From: Pantoea sp.
Lineage (GTDB): Bacteria; Pseudomonadota; Gammaproteobacteria; Enterobacterales; Enterobacteriaceae
Direction of reading: 5' to 3'
DNA: 64,000 nt
NCBI RefSeq assembly: GCF_028283705.1
Contig: NZ_JAPWKD010000020.1
Span: 1-64,000 of the forward strand
Numbering within the stretch: the stretch's first letter is position 1; every line of letters starts with the position of its first letter. Shown here piece by piece: positions 8,991 through 18,924 of the stretch. The notes beneath the pieces were generated by a model. That model made no database searches and had not been told where the DNA came from. It was given only the letters and a program-made list of their open reading frames with translations. A program made the translations under genes and the position numbers.

Positions 8991-10034
8991 ATGGAAAAAT
9001 TTAACCCGGTCGATCATCCGCATCGCCGTTATAACCCGCTAAGCGATCAATGGGTATTGGTCTCGCCACATCGTGCTAAACGCCCGTGGCAAGGCGCACA
9101 GGAAACACCGGCACTGGAAAAGCTGCCCGCACACGATCCCGATTGCTTCCTCTGCGCCGGTAACACCCGTATCACCGGTGATAAAAACCCTGATTATAAA
9201 AGCACCTACGTCTTTACTAATGACTTTGCCGCCCTGATGACTGACACGCCGGACGCCCCCGAGAGCGACGACGTTCTGATGCGCTGCGAAAGCGCACGCG
9301 GCACCAGCCGGGTGATCTGCTTCTCGCCGGATCACAGCAAAACCCTGCCCGAGCTGCCGCTCAGCGCGCTGGAAGATATCGTCCGTACCTGGCAGGAACA
9401 AACCGCCGACCTCGGCCAGCACTACCCGTGGGTGCAGGTATTCGAAAACAAAGGCGCGGCGATGGGCTGCTCCAACCCCCATCCGCATGGACAGATTTGG
9501 GCCAACAGCTTTTTACCTAACGAAGCACAGCGCGAAGATGCGCATCAGCGTCGCTACTTTGCCGAAAAAGGTACACCGATGCTGGTGGATTACGCCGCGC
9601 GTGAACTGAAAGATGGCAGCCGCACGGTGGTAGAAACCGGTCACTGGCTGGCAGTGGTGCCCTGGTGGGCAGCATGGCCGTTTGAAACCCTGCTGCTGCC
9701 CAAAGCGCATGTCAAACGCATCACCGATCTTTCGGACGCCCAGCGTAAAGATCTGGCGCTGGCGATCAAACTACTGACCAGCCGTTACGACAACCTGTTC
9801 CAGTGCTCCTTCCCCTACTCGATGGGCTGGCACGGTGCACCTTTTAATGGTGAAGCTAACGAACACTGGCAGCTGCATGCTCACTTCTATCCGCCGCTGC
9901 TGCGTTCAGCAACGGTACGCAAATTTATGGTTGGCTATGAAATGCTGGCCGAAACCCAACGTGATTTAACGGCAGAACAGGCGGCAGAACGCCTGCGTTC
10001 TGTCAGCGATGTCCATTTCCGCGAGGCGCAATAA
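8991..10034 (+). CDS. galT: Galactose-1-phosphate uridylyltransferase GalT
   Basis: Second enzyme of the Leloir pathway: swaps UMP between UDP-glucose and galactose-1-phosphate through a uridylyl-histidine. The 347 residues include the active-site [13 protein letters not shown] (HPH triad), metal-binding CFLCAGN near the N-terminus and GWHGAPFN. First gene of a galT-galK-galM operon; galE, which starts the E. coli operon, is absent here. The stop TAA directly abuts the galK ATG. Confidence 0.97.
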   Translation: MEKFNPVDHPHRRYNPLSDQWVLVSPHRAKRPWQGAQETPALEKLPAHDPDCFLCAGNTRITGDKNPDYKSTYVFTNDFAALMTDTPDAPESDDVLMRCESARGTSRVICFSPDHSKTLPELPLSALEDIVRTWQEQTADLGQHYPWVQVFENKGAAMGCSNPHPHGQIWANSFLPNEAQREDAHQRRYFAEKGTPMLVDYAARELKDGSRTVVETGHWLAVVPWWAAWPFETLLLPKAHVKRITDLSDAQRKDLALAIKLLTSRYDNLFQCSFPYSMGWHGAPFNGEANEHWQLHAHFYPPLLRSATVRKFMVGYEMLAETQRDLTAEQAAERLRSVSDVHFREAQ

Positions 10035-11183
10035 ATGTCATTAAAATCCATTACACAACAGACCTTCGTTGAGACATTTGGTTATCAGCCGAGCCACAGC
10101 ATTCAGGCACCGGGCCGCGTAAACCTGATTGGTGAACACACCGATTATAATGACGGTTTCGTACTGCCCTGCGCCATTGATTATCAAACCGTGATTGCCT
10201 GCGCCAAACGTGATGACCGCCAGGTGCGCGTGGTCGCGGTGGATTACGACAATCAACAAGACAGCTTCTCGCTGGATGCGCCGATTGAGCCGGTAACCGA
10301 GCCGATGTGGGCTAACTATGTGCGTGGCGTGGTGAAACATCTGCAAAAACGTGATGCCAGCTTTGGCGGTGTGGATATGGTGATCAGCGGTAACGTCCCG
10401 CAAGGTGCAGGCCTGAGCTCATCGGCATCGCTGGAAGTGGCGGTAGGCACCGTCTTCCAGCAACTGTGGCAACTGCCGCTCGACGGTGCTGCCATTGCGG
10501 TGAACGGCCAGGAAGCAGAAAACCAGTTTGTCGGCTGTAACTGCGGCATCATGGATCAGCTGATTTCCGCGCTTGGTAAACAGGATCACGCCATGCTGCT
10601 GGATTGCCGCACCCTTGGCACCCGCGCAGTGTCGATGCCTGCCGATGTGGCGGTGGTGATCATCAACTCCAACTTCCGCCGCACGCTGGTGGGCAGCGAA
10701 TATAACACCCGTCGCGAGCAGTGTGAAACCGGTGCACGCTTCTTCAACAAACCGGCGCTGCGCGATGTCACGCTGGAAGAATTCACCGCCGCAGCAAGCC
10801 AGCTCGATCCGCTGGTCGCCAAACGCGTACGTCATGTGATCACTGAAAACGCCCGCACGCTGGAAGCCGCCGATGCACTCAGCGCGGGCGATCTGACCCG
10901 TATGGGTGAGCTGATGGCCGCATCGCACGCCTCGATGCGTGATGATTTCGAAATCACCGTGCCGCCGATTGATCAATTGGTCGAGATCGTCAAAGCTGAG
11001 ATCGGTACGCGCGGTGGTGCGCGTATGACTGGTGGCGGTTTTGGTGGCTGCATCGTGGCGCTGATGCCAACCGATCTGGTGGATCAGGTGAAGGCCGCAG
11101 TGGCCGAACAATACGAAGCCAAAACCGGTATCAAAGAAACCTTTTACGTGTGCAAAGCTTCTGAAGGAGCGGGCCAATGGTAA
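10035..11183 (+). CDS. galK: Galactokinase GalK
   Basis: GHMP-family kinase that phosphorylates alpha-D-galactose at C1 with ATP. The 382 residues show the galactokinase signature [19 protein letters not shown], the phosphate-binding [16 protein letters not shown] and the C-terminal [16 protein letters not shown]. It starts at the base after the galT stop and its last 7 bases overlap galM, so translation is likely coupled through the operon. Confidence 0.97.
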   Translation: MSLKSITQQTFVETFGYQPSHSIQAPGRVNLIGEHTDYNDGFVLPCAIDYQTVIACAKRDDRQVRVVAVDYDNQQDSFSLDAPIEPVTEPMWANYVRGVVKHLQKRDASFGGVDMVISGNVPQGAGLSSSASLEVAVGTVFQQLWQLPLDGAAIAVNGQEAENQFVGCNCGIMDQLISALGKQDHAMLLDCRTLGTRAVSMPADVAVVIINSNFRRTLVGSEYNTRREQCETGARFFNKPALRDVTLEEFTAAASQLDPLVAKRVRHVITENARTLEAADALSAGDLTRMGELMAASHASMRDDFEITVPPIDQLVEIVKAEIGTRGGARMTGGGFGGCIVALMPTDLVDQVKAAVAEQYEAKTGIKETFYVCKASEGAGQW

Positions 11184-12211
11184 ATGATGTGCAATCACAT
11201 GCACCGGACGGACAACCGTGGCGGATTACCGTCTTACGCAATCGCAACGGCATGGTAGTGACCTTTATGGATTGGGGAGCCACCTGGCTCTCGGCGCGTG
11301 TGCCGATGCAGGATGGCAGCGTGCGCGAAGCGCTGCTTGGTTGCGCTACGCCGTCTGATTATCTGCATCAGGACGCCTATCTTGGGGCGACGGTGGGCCG
11401 CTATGCCAACCGTATTGCCAACGCCACGCTGCAACCGCTGAATCTGGCGCTGGTCGCCAATCAGGGTAAACATCAGCTGCACGGCGGACCGGAAGGATTT
11501 GATAAGCGCCGCTGGCAAATTCTCAGTCAGAGCGAAACTGAGGTGCATTATCGTATCGATTCGCCTGATGGCGATCAGGGTTTCCCCGGCAATTTGATTG
11601 CTGATCTGCGCTATCACCTCGATGACGACAATTGTCTGTCGATCCACTACGAGGCCCGCACCGACAAGCCCTGCCCGGTTAACCTGACCAATCATGCTTA
11701 CTTCAACCTTGACGCGCATCATGGTGATGCACGCCAGCATCGCTTACAACTGCTGGCGGACCGTTATCTGCCGGTCGACAGTGAAGGCATCCCCAATGCG
11801 CCGCTTAAAGCGGTGGAGGGAACCAGCTTCGATTTTCGCCAGCCGAAAACCGTTGCCGATGACTTCCTCGCCGATGACGATCAGAAAGCGGTAAAAGGTT
11901 ATGACCATGCGTTTCTGCTGAATACCACAGGTGACAGCAGCCAGCCCGCAGCCCGACTGTGGTCGGCTGACGGCAAACTGGAGCTGAGCGTATTTACCGC
12001 TGCCCCGGCGCTGCAGTTCTACTCCGGCAACTATCTGGACGGAACACGCGCCCGCGAGCAGGGAAGCTATACTGCTTTCCAGGGCATCGCCTTAGAGAGT
12101 GAATTTTTACCGGATTCGCCCAACCATACTGAGTGGCCACAGCCAGATTGCTGGCTGCAACCTGGCGACAGCTGGCAGTCTGTGACGCGTTACCGCCTCA
12201 CCCCGCACTGA
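11177..12211 (+). CDS. galM: Galactose mutarotase (aldose 1-epimerase) GalM
   Basis: Interconverts alpha and beta galactose so that GalK receives the alpha form. The 344-residue cytoplasmic beta-sandwich enzyme shows [13 protein letters not shown], the catalytic-histidine motif [11 protein letters not shown] and the catalytic-glutamate segment [13 protein letters not shown]. Overlaps the end of galK by 7 bases and is followed by a hairpin, so it closes the operon. Confidence 0.96.
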   Translation: MVNDVQSHAPDGQPWRITVLRNRNGMVVTFMDWGATWLSARVPMQDGSVREALLGCATPSDYLHQDAYLGATVGRYANRIANATLQPLNLALVANQGKHQLHGGPEGFDKRRWQILSQSETEVHYRIDSPDGDQGFPGNLIADLRYHLDDDNCLSIHYEARTDKPCPVNLTNHAYFNLDAHHGDARQHRLQLLADRYLPVDSEGIPNAPLKAVEGTSFDFRQPKTVADDFLADDDQKAVKGYDHAFLLNTTGDSSQPAARLWSADGKLELSVFTAAPALQFYSGNYLDGTRAREQGSYTAFQGIALESEFLPDSPNHTEWPQPDCWLQPGDSWQSVTRYRLTPH

Positions 12212-12229
12212 TCAGCAGGCTGAAAAACG

Positions 12230-12269
12230 CGCACTGCGTCGTGGACAGGCTTACGCAGTGCGATGTTTT
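12230..12269 (+). terminator. Probable terminator of galTKM
   Basis: A 10-bp perfect stem CGCACTGCGT/ACGCAGTGCG with a 13-base loop, then ATGTTTTCC. The T run is short, so termination may be partial. Confidence 0.6.
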
Positions 12270-12356
12270 CCGCTATGGTATGGCGCTATTAGTGAGCCGC
12301 TCAATCAGGTGGCCGCCGCCGGTTTCTATAATCATCAAGCATTAAGGAGTTAAGCT

Positions 12357-13109
12357 ATGGCCGTAACTAAGCTGGTTCTGGTGCGCCACGGCGAAAGCCA
12401 GTGGAATCAGGAAAACCGCTTCACCGGATGGTACGATGTGGATCTGTCCGATAAGGGTCGCACCGAAGCCAAAGCAGCCGGTCAGCTGCTGAAGAAAGAA
12501 GGTTTCGTATTCGATTTTGCCTACACTTCCGTGCTGAAACGTGCCATCCACACCCTGTGGAATGTACTGGATGAGCTGGATCAAGCCTGGCTGCCGGTAG
12601 AAAAATGCTGGCGTCTGAACGAGCGTCACTACGGTGCACTGCAGGGTCTGGACAAAGCTGAAACCGCGGCGAAATACGGTGACGATCAGGTGAAACAGTG
12701 GCGTCGTGGTTTTGCCGTGACTCCGCCGGAACTGGATCGCAGCGATGAGCGTTTCCCGGGCCACGACCCGCGTTATGCGTCACTGACTGATGCCCAGCTG
12801 CCGACCACCGAAAGCCTGGCGCTGACCATCGAGCGTGTTATTCCTTACTGGAACGACAGCATTCTGCCGCGCATCAAGAGCGGTGAGAAAGTGATTATCG
12901 CTGCGCACGGTAACTCCCTGCGTGCGCTGGTAAAATACCTCGACAATCTGAGCGAAGATGAAATCCTCGAACTGAACATCCCGACTGGCGTTCCGCTGGT
13001 GTATGAGTTCGACGAAAACTTCAAGCCGATCAAACGTTATTATCTGGGTGATGCTGATGAGATTGCTGCGAAAGCCGCAGCCGTCGCAAACCAGGGTAAA
13101 GCGAAATAA
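12357..13109 (+). CDS. gpmA: 2,3-bisphosphoglycerate-dependent phosphoglycerate mutase GpmA
   Basis: Glycolytic enzyme that interconverts 3- and 2-phosphoglycerate through a phosphohistidine. The 250 residues open [20 protein letters not shown], with the phosphorylated histidine at residue 11 as in E. coli; the second catalytic histidine is in [15 protein letters not shown]. An AAGGAG site precedes the ATG. Single-gene unit: own upstream region after the gal terminator and a strong terminator after it. Confidence 0.97.
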   Translation: MAVTKLVLVRHGESQWNQENRFTGWYDVDLSDKGRTEAKAAGQLLKKEGFVFDFAYTSVLKRAIHTLWNVLDELDQAWLPVEKCWRLNERHYGALQGLDKAETAAKYGDDQVKQWRRGFAVTPPELDRSDERFPGHDPRYASLTDAQLPTTESLALTIERVIPYWNDSILPRIKSGEKVIIAAHGNSLRALVKYLDNLSEDEILELNIPTGVPLVYEFDENFKPIKRYYLGDADEIAAKAAAVANQGKAK

Positions 13110-13135
13110 AAAAATAAGGCCAGACGATAAAAGAC

Positions 13136-13166
13136 AAGGCCAGACGCAAGTCTGGCCTTTCATTTT
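13136..13166 (+). terminator. Rho-independent terminator of gpmA
   Basis: Perfect 10-bp stem AAGGCCAGAC/GTCTGGCCTT with a 4-base loop followed by TTCATTTT. Confidence 0.88.
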
Positions 13167-13167
13167 G

Positions 13168-13190
13168 CGTAGCGGCGCGATTTATCGCGC
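13168..13190 (+). repeat. GTAG-type REP element
   Basis: Full 23-base copy in the gap between convergent gpmA and aroG, 13 bases from an inverted copy at 13204. The pair can fold into one long hairpin. Confidence 0.9.
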
Positions 13191-13203
13191 GGGTTTTATA
13201 ACA

Positions 13204-13226
13204 GCGCGATAAATCGCGCCGCTACG
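13204..13226 (-). repeat. GTAG-type REP element
   Basis: Full copy, exact reverse complement of the one at 13168-13190. It lies just downstream of aroG and may serve as that gene's transcript end. Confidence 0.9.
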
Positions 13227-13241
13227 AATCAGTGCAACAAA

Positions 13242-14294
13242 TCAACCGCGGCGCTGTTTAACCGCCTGCGCCAACTGGCGCAACACTTTATCTGTATCTT
13301 CCCAACCAATGCAGGCATCCGTCACGCTTTTGCCGTACACCAGCGGTTCACCGCTCTCCAGACTCTGATTACCTTCCACCAGGTTACTCTCAAGCATCAC
13401 GCCGGTAATCCCCTGCTCGCCACCCGCAATCTGCTGCGCAACATCTTCCGCAACCACCATCTGGCGCTGGAATTGTTTGCTGCTGTTGGCATGGCTGAAG
13501 TCGATCATCACCTGCGGCGTCAGGCCCGCTTTTTCCAGCCCGGTTTTTACCGCAGCCACGTGATGAGCGCTGTAGTTCGGCTCTTTACCGCCACGCAGGA
13601 TGATATGGCAATCTTCATTACCGCTGGTTTCGACAATCGCCGAATGGCCATATTTAGTGACTGACAGGAAACAATGCGGCGCGCTGGCAGCGTTGATAGC
13701 GTCAATCGCCACTTTGATGGTGCCATCAGTGCCGTTTTTGAAGCCGACCGGGCAGGACAGACCGGAGGACAACTCACGGTGCACCTGTGATTCAGTAGTA
13801 CGCGCACCAATTGCGCCCCAGCTCATCAGATCAGCCACGTATTGCGGGGTGATCATATCGAGGAACTCACCAGCAGCGGGCAGGCCGGTGTCATTAATAT
13901 CCACCAGCAGTTTACGCGCCAGACGCAGGCCATCGTTGATCTGGAAGCTGCCGTCCATGTAAGGATCGTTAATCAGCCCTTTCCAGCCCACCGTGGTACG
14001 CGGCTTCTCAAAATAGACGCGCATCACCACTTCCAGCTCGCCGCTCAGCTCATCGCGCAGCTGCAGTAAACGTTCTGCATACTCTTTTGCCGCAGTGGTG
14101 TCGTGGATCGAACAGGGTCCGATGATCACCAGCAGGCGATCGTCTGCACCATGCAGAATACGGTGGATAGCCTGACGGGCTTTAGCAACGGTTTGTGCCG
14201 CGTTATCGGTCGCAGGAAATTTCTCAAGCAGCGCAACAGGAGGCAATAACTCTTTGATTTCTCGAATACGTAAATCGTCGTTCTGGTAATTCAT
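13242..14294 (-). CDS. aroG: Phe-sensitive 3-deoxy-D-arabino-heptulosonate-7-phosphate synthase AroG
   Basis: First enzyme of the shikimate pathway: condenses phosphoenolpyruvate and erythrose-4-phosphate. The start was placed at 14294 (MNYQNDDLRIREIKELLPPV), giving 350 residues; 39 in-frame codons upstream look like leader. Visible are the substrate-site segments IGPCSIHD, YFEKPRTTVGWKGLINDP and GIGARTTESQVHRELASG-like GAIGARTTESQVHRELSSG, and the metal-site DFSHANSSK. Position beside gpmA and ybgS matches E. coli, where this isozyme is feedback-inhibited by phenylalanine. No clear TyrR box was found. Confidence 0.96.
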   Translation of the reverse strand: MNYQNDDLRIREIKELLPPVALLEKFPATDNAAQTVAKARQAIHRILHGADDRLLVIIGPCSIHDTTAAKEYAERLLQLRDELSGELEVVMRVYFEKPRTTVGWKGLINDPYMDGSFQINDGLRLARKLLVDINDTGLPAAGEFLDMITPQYVADLMSWGAIGARTTESQVHRELSSGLSCPVGFKNGTDGTIKVAIDAINAASAPHCFLSVTKYGHSAIVETSGNEDCHIILRGGKEPNYSAHHVAAVKTGLEKAGLTPQVMIDFSHANSSKQFQRQMVVAEDVAQQIAGGEQGITGVMLESNLVEGNQSLESGEPLVYGKSVTDACIGWEDTDKVLRQLAQAVKQRRG

Positions 14295-14585
14295 GCTTAT
14301 TCCATTCAATTTCTGGCCCGGCGCGCGCCGGACGCAACCCGTCCAATGTAGCCCGTCAGGCAACAGCTGTAAATTGCCCATGCGGGGAAAGGGTATAAGC
14401 GAAATTTGCATTTATGCGGTTTTGCACTAGACTTTTAATAGTAAGCACTACGAAATTAATCACCTTCATTATTTATATTCAGACGACACATCTTAGATGG
14501 AATTATATTCCGTCGGGGTGCTTTGTTTTCGTCAAACCGCACCATCGGGTTTAAGACGGCGACTGTCATAAACTACAGGAGCAAA

Positions 14586-14945
14586 ATGATGAATAAGTTT
14601 GCAATGATCTTTCTGACAGCAGCAATGACTCTGGGTAGTGGCGCTGCAATGGCGGCGGCTGACAATAACGGCACCACCAATCAGGCGGCTGATGCCGGTG
14701 CGGCTGCCGGTGGCGCAAAACAGAATCTGCCGCCCAATAAAGTCGATAACAGCAAAATTAATAACACTGATAGCAACACCAATAGCGCAGCTACTTCAGG
14801 TGGGAGCAGCAGTAATATGTCTGCCAGCGAAGTGAATAAAAATAGTCAGTGTAAAGACGGAAAATGTCCGGACATAAATAAGAAAGTCAAAACCAAAACC
14901 GGTAGTGATGACGTCAATAGCAAAACTGACGGCACCAGCCAGTAA
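14586..14945 (+). CDS. ybgS: YbgS-like secreted protein
   Basis: Small exported protein of 119 residues. The start at 14586 gives a signal peptide (MMNKFAMIFLTAAMTLGSG through AAMAAAD) after an AGGAGC ribosome site. The mature part is rich in Asn, Thr, Ser and Ala and low in complexity, then ends with the conserved CKDGKCPDINKKVKTKTG and KTDGTSQ also seen in E. coli YbgS. The neighbouring aroG agrees. Two cysteines in CKDGKC could form a disulphide. Function unknown; YbgS is a homeobox-like annotated protein in some databases without experimental support. Confidence 0.88.
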   Translation: MMNKFAMIFLTAAMTLGSGAAMAAADNNGTTNQAADAGAAAGGAKQNLPPNKVDNSKINNTDSNTNSAATSGGSSSNMSASEVNKNSQCKDGKCPDINKKVKTKTGSDDVNSKTDGTSQ

Positions 14946-14960
14946 ATGACTTTTTATCAG

Positions 14961-14984
14961 GCCGTCATCCTGGCGGATGACGGC
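14961..14984. terminator. Hairpin between ybgS and the convergent accessory operon
   Basis: Perfect 10-bp stem GCCGTCATCC/GGATGACGGC with loop TGGC, placed 15 bases after ybgS and 7 bases after the end of the C45 gene. On the minus strand it is followed by CTGATAAAAAG, so the T run is lacking; probably a shared transcript end. Confidence 0.6.
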
Positions 14985-14991
14985 ATTGCCG

Positions 14992-16026
14992 TTAGTCTGC
15001 CCTTCCCTGCCATACTGCGACTTCACGATTCAGACCAAACACCTGCCAGTCAACATGCTGTGCGCCGAGGGTGAATACCGCCGTCGCCAGGGTGTTTTCT
15101 TCGTCCGGGTCCTGCGGTGCAAGCCGATAGATCGGCAGCTCAGCATCATGCTGATCGGATAAAATCGCCCGCGCGGCAGCCGCATCCAGCTGCGGCTGGC
15201 TGGCCTGCCAGGCGATCAACCGGCTCTGGCGTGAGGCGGAGCTGGCGGTGATCACCTGCTGCACATCGGCCATCACCGGATGAATCAGATGATTGGCGTG
15301 GCCCATGACCGACGTCAGTTCTACCACTGAACAACCTGAACCGGTGGCTTCAACGCTAAACACCCGGCTATCGCCCATCTGACCCAGCGTATGGTGAAAA
15401 GCACCCGCGCGCGTATGCGTGGTTAACACCAGCACGGCCTCATCCAGCGAGCTGGCATTGAGCGCCGCACGGGCCAGCACCTGGCGCGGTAAACCCAGCG
15501 GGCGATGCTGCGCCCGGATGTTATTTACCGTGTTAACGATACCCTTTTCATTAACCGCAAAGGTATGGCCGGGAATGGAACCGGGATACGCGAAGCTGGT
15601 AAAACCCAGCCCTTCATCCGGCGTGACACTCACCAGCGCACAATCATCACGCAACTGAGGGAAACCATCCTCGTTATGGGCGATAAGCACCTCACCGGTT
15701 GGGGTACAACCCGCCACCGTGGTGCAACCATCCGAGGTGGAGCGGACTAAATCGCCACGGCAGTTCCAGGCAAAGACTTCATCGATGGAGGCTGCCAGCC
15801 CCTGCGCCATACCCTGTAATTCCTGCCAAATCAGCGGATATTGCGCGATCACCATCGCGCGCATCGCCTGCAACTGTTCAGAGCCCTGCATGGCGACCAC
15901 GGTTTGCCACAGCCGGGTTTGCGTCAGCTCCCGATGCCAGGCATCACGGCCAAACTCACCCAACTGCTGGCCGATGGCAAAGGCGGAACCCCTGATTGCG
16001 ATTTTTTTCATGGTGTTATCATTCAC
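14992..16026 (-). CDS. C45-family N-terminal-nucleophile acylase (6-APA acyltransferase-like)
   Basis: Member of the peptidase C45 / isopenicillin N acyltransferase group. These enzymes cut themselves before a cysteine, which then becomes the nucleophile for breaking amide bonds. The motif TSDGCTTVAG puts the scissile Gly-Cys at residues 100/101, almost the same place as in Penicillium acyltransferase. Other conserved pieces are AHNEDGFPQLRDD and NEKGIVNTVNNI. The 344 residues carry no signal peptide, so it should act in the cytoplasm. Last gene of a run with a GlnHPQ-like importer; substrate is probably an amide-linked conjugate brought in by that importer (inference). MKKIAIRG at 16011 is an alternative start. 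Confidence 0.85.
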   Translation of the reverse strand: MNDNTMKKIAIRGSAFAIGQQLGEFGRDAWHRELTQTRLWQTVVAMQGSEQLQAMRAMVIAQYPLIWQELQGMAQGLAASIDEVFAWNCRGDLVRSTSDGCTTVAGCTPTGEVLIAHNEDGFPQLRDDCALVSVTPDEGLGFTSFAYPGSIPGHTFAVNEKGIVNTVNNIRAQHRPLGLPRQVLARAALNASSLDEAVLVLTTHTRAGAFHHTLGQMGDSRVFSVEATGSGCSVVELTSVMGHANHLIHPVMADVQQVITASSASRQSRLIAWQASQPQLDAAAARAILSDQHDAELPIYRLAPQDPDEENTLATAVFTLGAQHVDWQVFGLNREVAVWQGRAD

Positions 16027-16032
16027 TTGTGT

Positions 16033-16761
16033 TCAGGAAACGTGCTGCAAAAACTCTTTCAGGCGCGGATTGCGGCTGGCATTCAGCAGGATATCAGGTG
16101 GACCATCTTCAGCAATGGTACCGCCATCAATAAAAATCAGTCTCGATGCCACATCACGGGCAAAACCGATCTCATGGGTCACGATCACCATCGTCATCCC
16201 TTCATCCGCCAGCGAGCGCATCACCTTCAATACTTCATGACGCAGCTCCGGATCGAGCGCCGAGGTCGGTTCATCAAACAACATCATTTTTGGCTTTACC
16301 GCCAGCGCGCGGGCAATGGCAACACGCTGCTGCTGGCCGCCCGATAATTCCGAGGGATAATGATCCGCACGCTCACGCAGACCTACTCGATCCAGCAGCG
16401 CCAGCGCCTGTTCACGCGCCGCCGCTTTGCTCTGCTTACGCACGCGAATCGGGCCGAACATCACATTCTCCAGTGCCGTCAGGTGTGGAAACAGATGAAA
16501 CTGCTGAAACACCATTCCCGCCTCGCGCCGGATATCGCATTCATTGGCGTGTGGGTCGGTGATATGCATGCCCGCTACCAGCAGGGTGCCGGATGAAATC
16601 TCTTCCAGTTTATTGATACAGCGCAGCAGCGTCGATTTCCCCGATCCCGACGGACCGATAATCACCACCACTTCTCCGGCTTCAATTTTTAAATTGATAT
16701 CGTGCAGCACCTGGGTCGCACCGAAATGCTTCGACACCGCATTGAATTCAACCATGCTCAT
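16033..16761 (-). CDS. Amino acid ABC transporter ATPase, GlnQ-like
   Basis: Cytoplasmic ATPase of a polar amino acid importer. Starting at 16761 ([14 protein letters not shown]) it has 242 residues with Walker [16 protein letters not shown], signature [15 protein letters not shown] and Walker [15 protein letters not shown], and ends FLQHVS like E. coli GlnQ. Its ATG overlaps the permease stop (ATGA). Similarity to GlnQ is high along the length, but the linked acylase and aminotransferase argue for a dedicated catabolic importer and not the housekeeping glutamine system. Confidence 0.92.
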   Translation of the reverse strand: MSMVEFNAVSKHFGATQVLHDINLKIEAGEVVVIIGPSGSGKSTLLRCINKLEEISSGTLLVAGMHITDPHANECDIRREAGMVFQQFHLFPHLTALENVMFGPIRVRKQSKAAAREQALALLDRVGLRERADHYPSELSGGQQQRVAIARALAVKPKMMLFDEPTSALDPELRHEVLKVMRSLADEGMTMVIVTHEIGFARDVASRLIFIDGGTIAEDGPPDILLNASRNPRLKEFLQHVS

Positions 16762-17414
16762 AAAATATGGATCCTTTTCTCCAGTTGCTTCAGCAGGAAG
16801 CTCAGGCACAGCGTCACCAGCAGATAAATCAGTGCTACGGCGGTCCACACTTCCAGCGCACGGAAGTTTCCGGCGATAATTTCCTGTCCCTGACGTGTTA
16901 ACTCAGCCACACCAATCACGATAAACAGCGACGTGTCTTTAATGCTGATGATCCATTGGTTACCCAATGCCGGAATCATACGGCGTAACGCCAGCGGCAT
17001 AATGACGAACCACAGCGTGCTGCGCTGCGATAACCCCATCGCCAGGCTTGCTTCTTTAAAACCTTTATTAATCGATAAAATGGCACCACGGGTGATTTCC
17101 GCAATATAAGCGCCGGAGTTGATAATAATGGTAACAATCGCAGCGGTCACCGGATCAATACGAATCGGTAGCACCATCGGCAGTGCAAAGTAAATAAACA
17201 TTACCTGCACCATAATCGGTGTACCGCGAATAAGTTCGACGAAAATTAGCGATATCGTCTTCGATACCCGACCACCGAGTGCACGACAGGTGCCGGCCAG
17301 CAGACCAATAACAAAGCCACCTAACAAACCCGTCAGCGAGATGATGAGCGTCAGCTGTAACCCCTGCAATAATAACGGCAGGGATTCCCATATATATTTT
17401 GTTTCGAAATTCAT
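16758..17414 (-). CDS. Amino acid ABC transporter permease, GlnP-like
   Basis: Inner-membrane permease of the HisMQ/GlnP family, 218 residues from [16 protein letters not shown] at 17414. Shows several hydrophobic helices ([34 protein letters not shown]) and the family segments [18 protein letters not shown] and [19 protein letters not shown]. Closely resembles E. coli GlnP. It sits between the binding protein and the ATPase and overlaps the ATPase start by 4 bases. A start 7 codons earlier is possible; no strong ribosome site marks either. Confidence 0.92.
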   Translation of the reverse strand: MNFETKYIWESLPLLLQGLQLTLIISLTGLLGGFVIGLLAGTCRALGGRVSKTISLIFVELIRGTPIMVQVMFIYFALPMVLPIRIDPVTAAIVTIIINSGAYIAEITRGAILSINKGFKEASLAMGLSQRSTLWFVIMPLALRRMIPALGNQWIISIKDTSLFIVIGVAELTRQGQEIIAGNFRALEVWTAVALIYLLVTLCLSFLLKQLEKRIHIL

Positions 17415-17465
17415 ATATCGACCAGATTGTCTCAATTCAGGCCGGCTGACACCGGCCCAATGGGA

Positions 17466-18218
17466 TTATTTAGGTTGCTTGTCAAACCACTTCACGTAGA
17501 TCTTGTTGTAGGTGCCATCGGTGCGCAATGCCTGCAACGCGGCATTGACTTTCGGCGTCCAGCTGCTGTTTTTCTGCATAGCAAAGCCATACTGCTGCGG
17601 CAGGCTGCTATCGTTTTCACCAACAGATTTCACTTTGCCATCCCCGGCGGTTTTTACGTAGTACAACACGTTGGGAGAGTCGTGTACCACGGCATCCAGA
17701 TTACCCGCCTGCAAATCGAGATAGGCATTGTCGATATTCGGGAACTCTACGTAATCGGCTTTATATTTGCTTTTCATAAAGCTGGCCGCCGCAGTGCCTT
17801 GTTTCAGCCCCACTTTTTTACCGGCCAGATCGCTGAATTTGGTGATGCTGTTATCACCGCTTTTTACCGCGATTAACAGGTCAGCGTTGTAATAACCTTC
17901 GCTGAAATCAACCACCTGTTTTCTGGCATCGGTGATGGTAATCCCTGCCATCGCCACATCCAGATTGCGTGATTGCAGACCCGGAATTAATCCGCTGAAA
18001 TCCATCGGACGTAATTCGTAGCTGACATGCATTTTCTGCGCAATGGCATTCCATAAGTCGATATCAAAACCGACATATTTATCGCCTTGTTTGAATTCAA
18101 AAGGAACAAATGCGGTATCAACACCCACCACTAATTTATCCTGAGCCATCGCAGCAAAACTCGCGGAACAGGCAACCAGTGCCAGTGTGACTTTTAATTT
18201 AGTAAAAAATGCAGACAT
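17466..18218 (-). CDS. Periplasmic amino acid-binding protein, GlnH-like
   Basis: Solute-binding protein of the SBP_bac_3 family. The start at 18218 (MSAFFTKLKVTLALVACSAS) has a GAGG ribosome site and a signal peptide cut after AAMA. The mature protein resembles E. coli GlnH: DTAFVPFEFKQGDKYVGFD, AGITITDARK and the HDSPNVLYY segment holding pocket residues of GlnH. The GlnH KSGTGS loop is KQGTAAA here, so the pocket is not identical and a modified or conjugated glutamine-type ligand is plausible (inference). First transporter gene of the unit. Confidence 0.92.
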   Translation of the reverse strand: MSAFFTKLKVTLALVACSASFAAMAQDKLVVGVDTAFVPFEFKQGDKYVGFDIDLWNAIAQKMHVSYELRPMDFSGLIPGLQSRNLDVAMAGITITDARKQVVDFSEGYYNADLLIAVKSGDNSITKFSDLAGKKVGLKQGTAAASFMKSKYKADYVEFPNIDNAYLDLQAGNLDAVVHDSPNVLYYVKTAGDGKVKSVGENDSSLPQQYGFAMQKNSSWTPKVNAALQALRTDGTYNKIYVKWFDKQPK

Positions 18219-18370
18219 AATAACCCTCGGCGTCAGTGAAAATGCAGGCAGTAGCCTTCGCGCAGCGCAATAAATCATTGCGCCACCATTTAAAGTCAAT
18301 GTTATTCAGCACGGGGAATAAGAGCACAACACATGCGTTATCTGCCGGCTCTTATTTTCGAGTGAACCAC

Positions 18371-18922
18371 TTATGCGGGGATAATAAAATCCCGGGTGTC
18401 GGGTACCGGCGTCTGTGCACCGTTCATAATCATGGAAAGAAAACTGTAATAACCGTTAATACCGATCAGATCGACCACACCTTTTTCGCCCCACAGAGCG
18501 ATGGCCTGTTGCCAGGTGTCGTCCTGCACCTTTTTCTGCTGATGCAATTGCTGACAGAAGTGATACACCACCCACTCGTCAGCCTGCAAATCATCAGGCA
18601 GACGTTGTTCATTAATCGCCTGCACCGCGCGGGCGGAAATCCCCTTGTCACGGGCGATTGAGGCATGAATGGCCCACTCTACCGGCTGCGACCAGTGGCG
18701 CGCAGTGAGCAGAATCGCCAGTTCCGACAGACGCTGACCCAGCGCGCTGCGATAGCGCAGATATTCACCCATCCGCTGCGCATGAGCCATCAACTCCGGG
18801 CTGCGCAGCAGCGGTTCAAACGGTGGCAGCAATGCGCCGCGTGGTCCGTTGATGATCTCTTCGACCAGCTGGCGTTGTTCATCGCTCCATTGATGCTCGG
18901 CGAGCGGAGGTAAACGATTCAT
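18371..18922 (-). CDS. Carboxymuconolactone decarboxylase-like (AhpD-fold) protein
   Basis: 183 residues of the all-helical CMD/AhpD-like family, beginning MNRLPPLAEHQWSDEQRQLV. The core reads LSELAILLTARHWSQPVEWAIHASIARDKGIS, where EWAIHASIA stands in place of the CxxC seen in the peroxidase-type members. It is therefore unlikely to be a thiol reductase and nearer the decarboxylase or lactonase type; the actual reaction cannot be told. It starts 2 bases after the aminotransferase stop, so the two are probably translated together. The residues ending NGAQTPVPDTRDFIIPA are typical of such stand-alone paralogues. Confidence 0.8.
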   Translation of the reverse strand: MNRLPPLAEHQWSDEQRQLVEEIINGPRGALLPPFEPLLRSPELMAHAQRMGEYLRYRSALGQRLSELAILLTARHWSQPVEWAIHASIARDKGISARAVQAINEQRLPDDLQADEWVVYHFCQQLHQQKKVQDDTWQQAIALWGEKGVVDLIGINGYYSFLSMIMNGAQTPVPDTRDFIIPA

Positions 18923-18924
18923 GA

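Noticed and set aside
14295..14460. TyrR box upstream of aroG
   Set aside because: Only a half match (TGTAAATTGCC...) was found; no TGTAAA-N6-TTTACA palindrome.
14412..14585. Possible structured leader (riboswitch) before ybgS
   Set aside because: Some short complementary stretches are present, but no known riboswitch core could be matched.
15699..16240. Cys/Ser/Arg-rich frames resembling small toxins
   Set aside because: They lie antisense to the C45 acylase and the ATPase and have no independent start signals.
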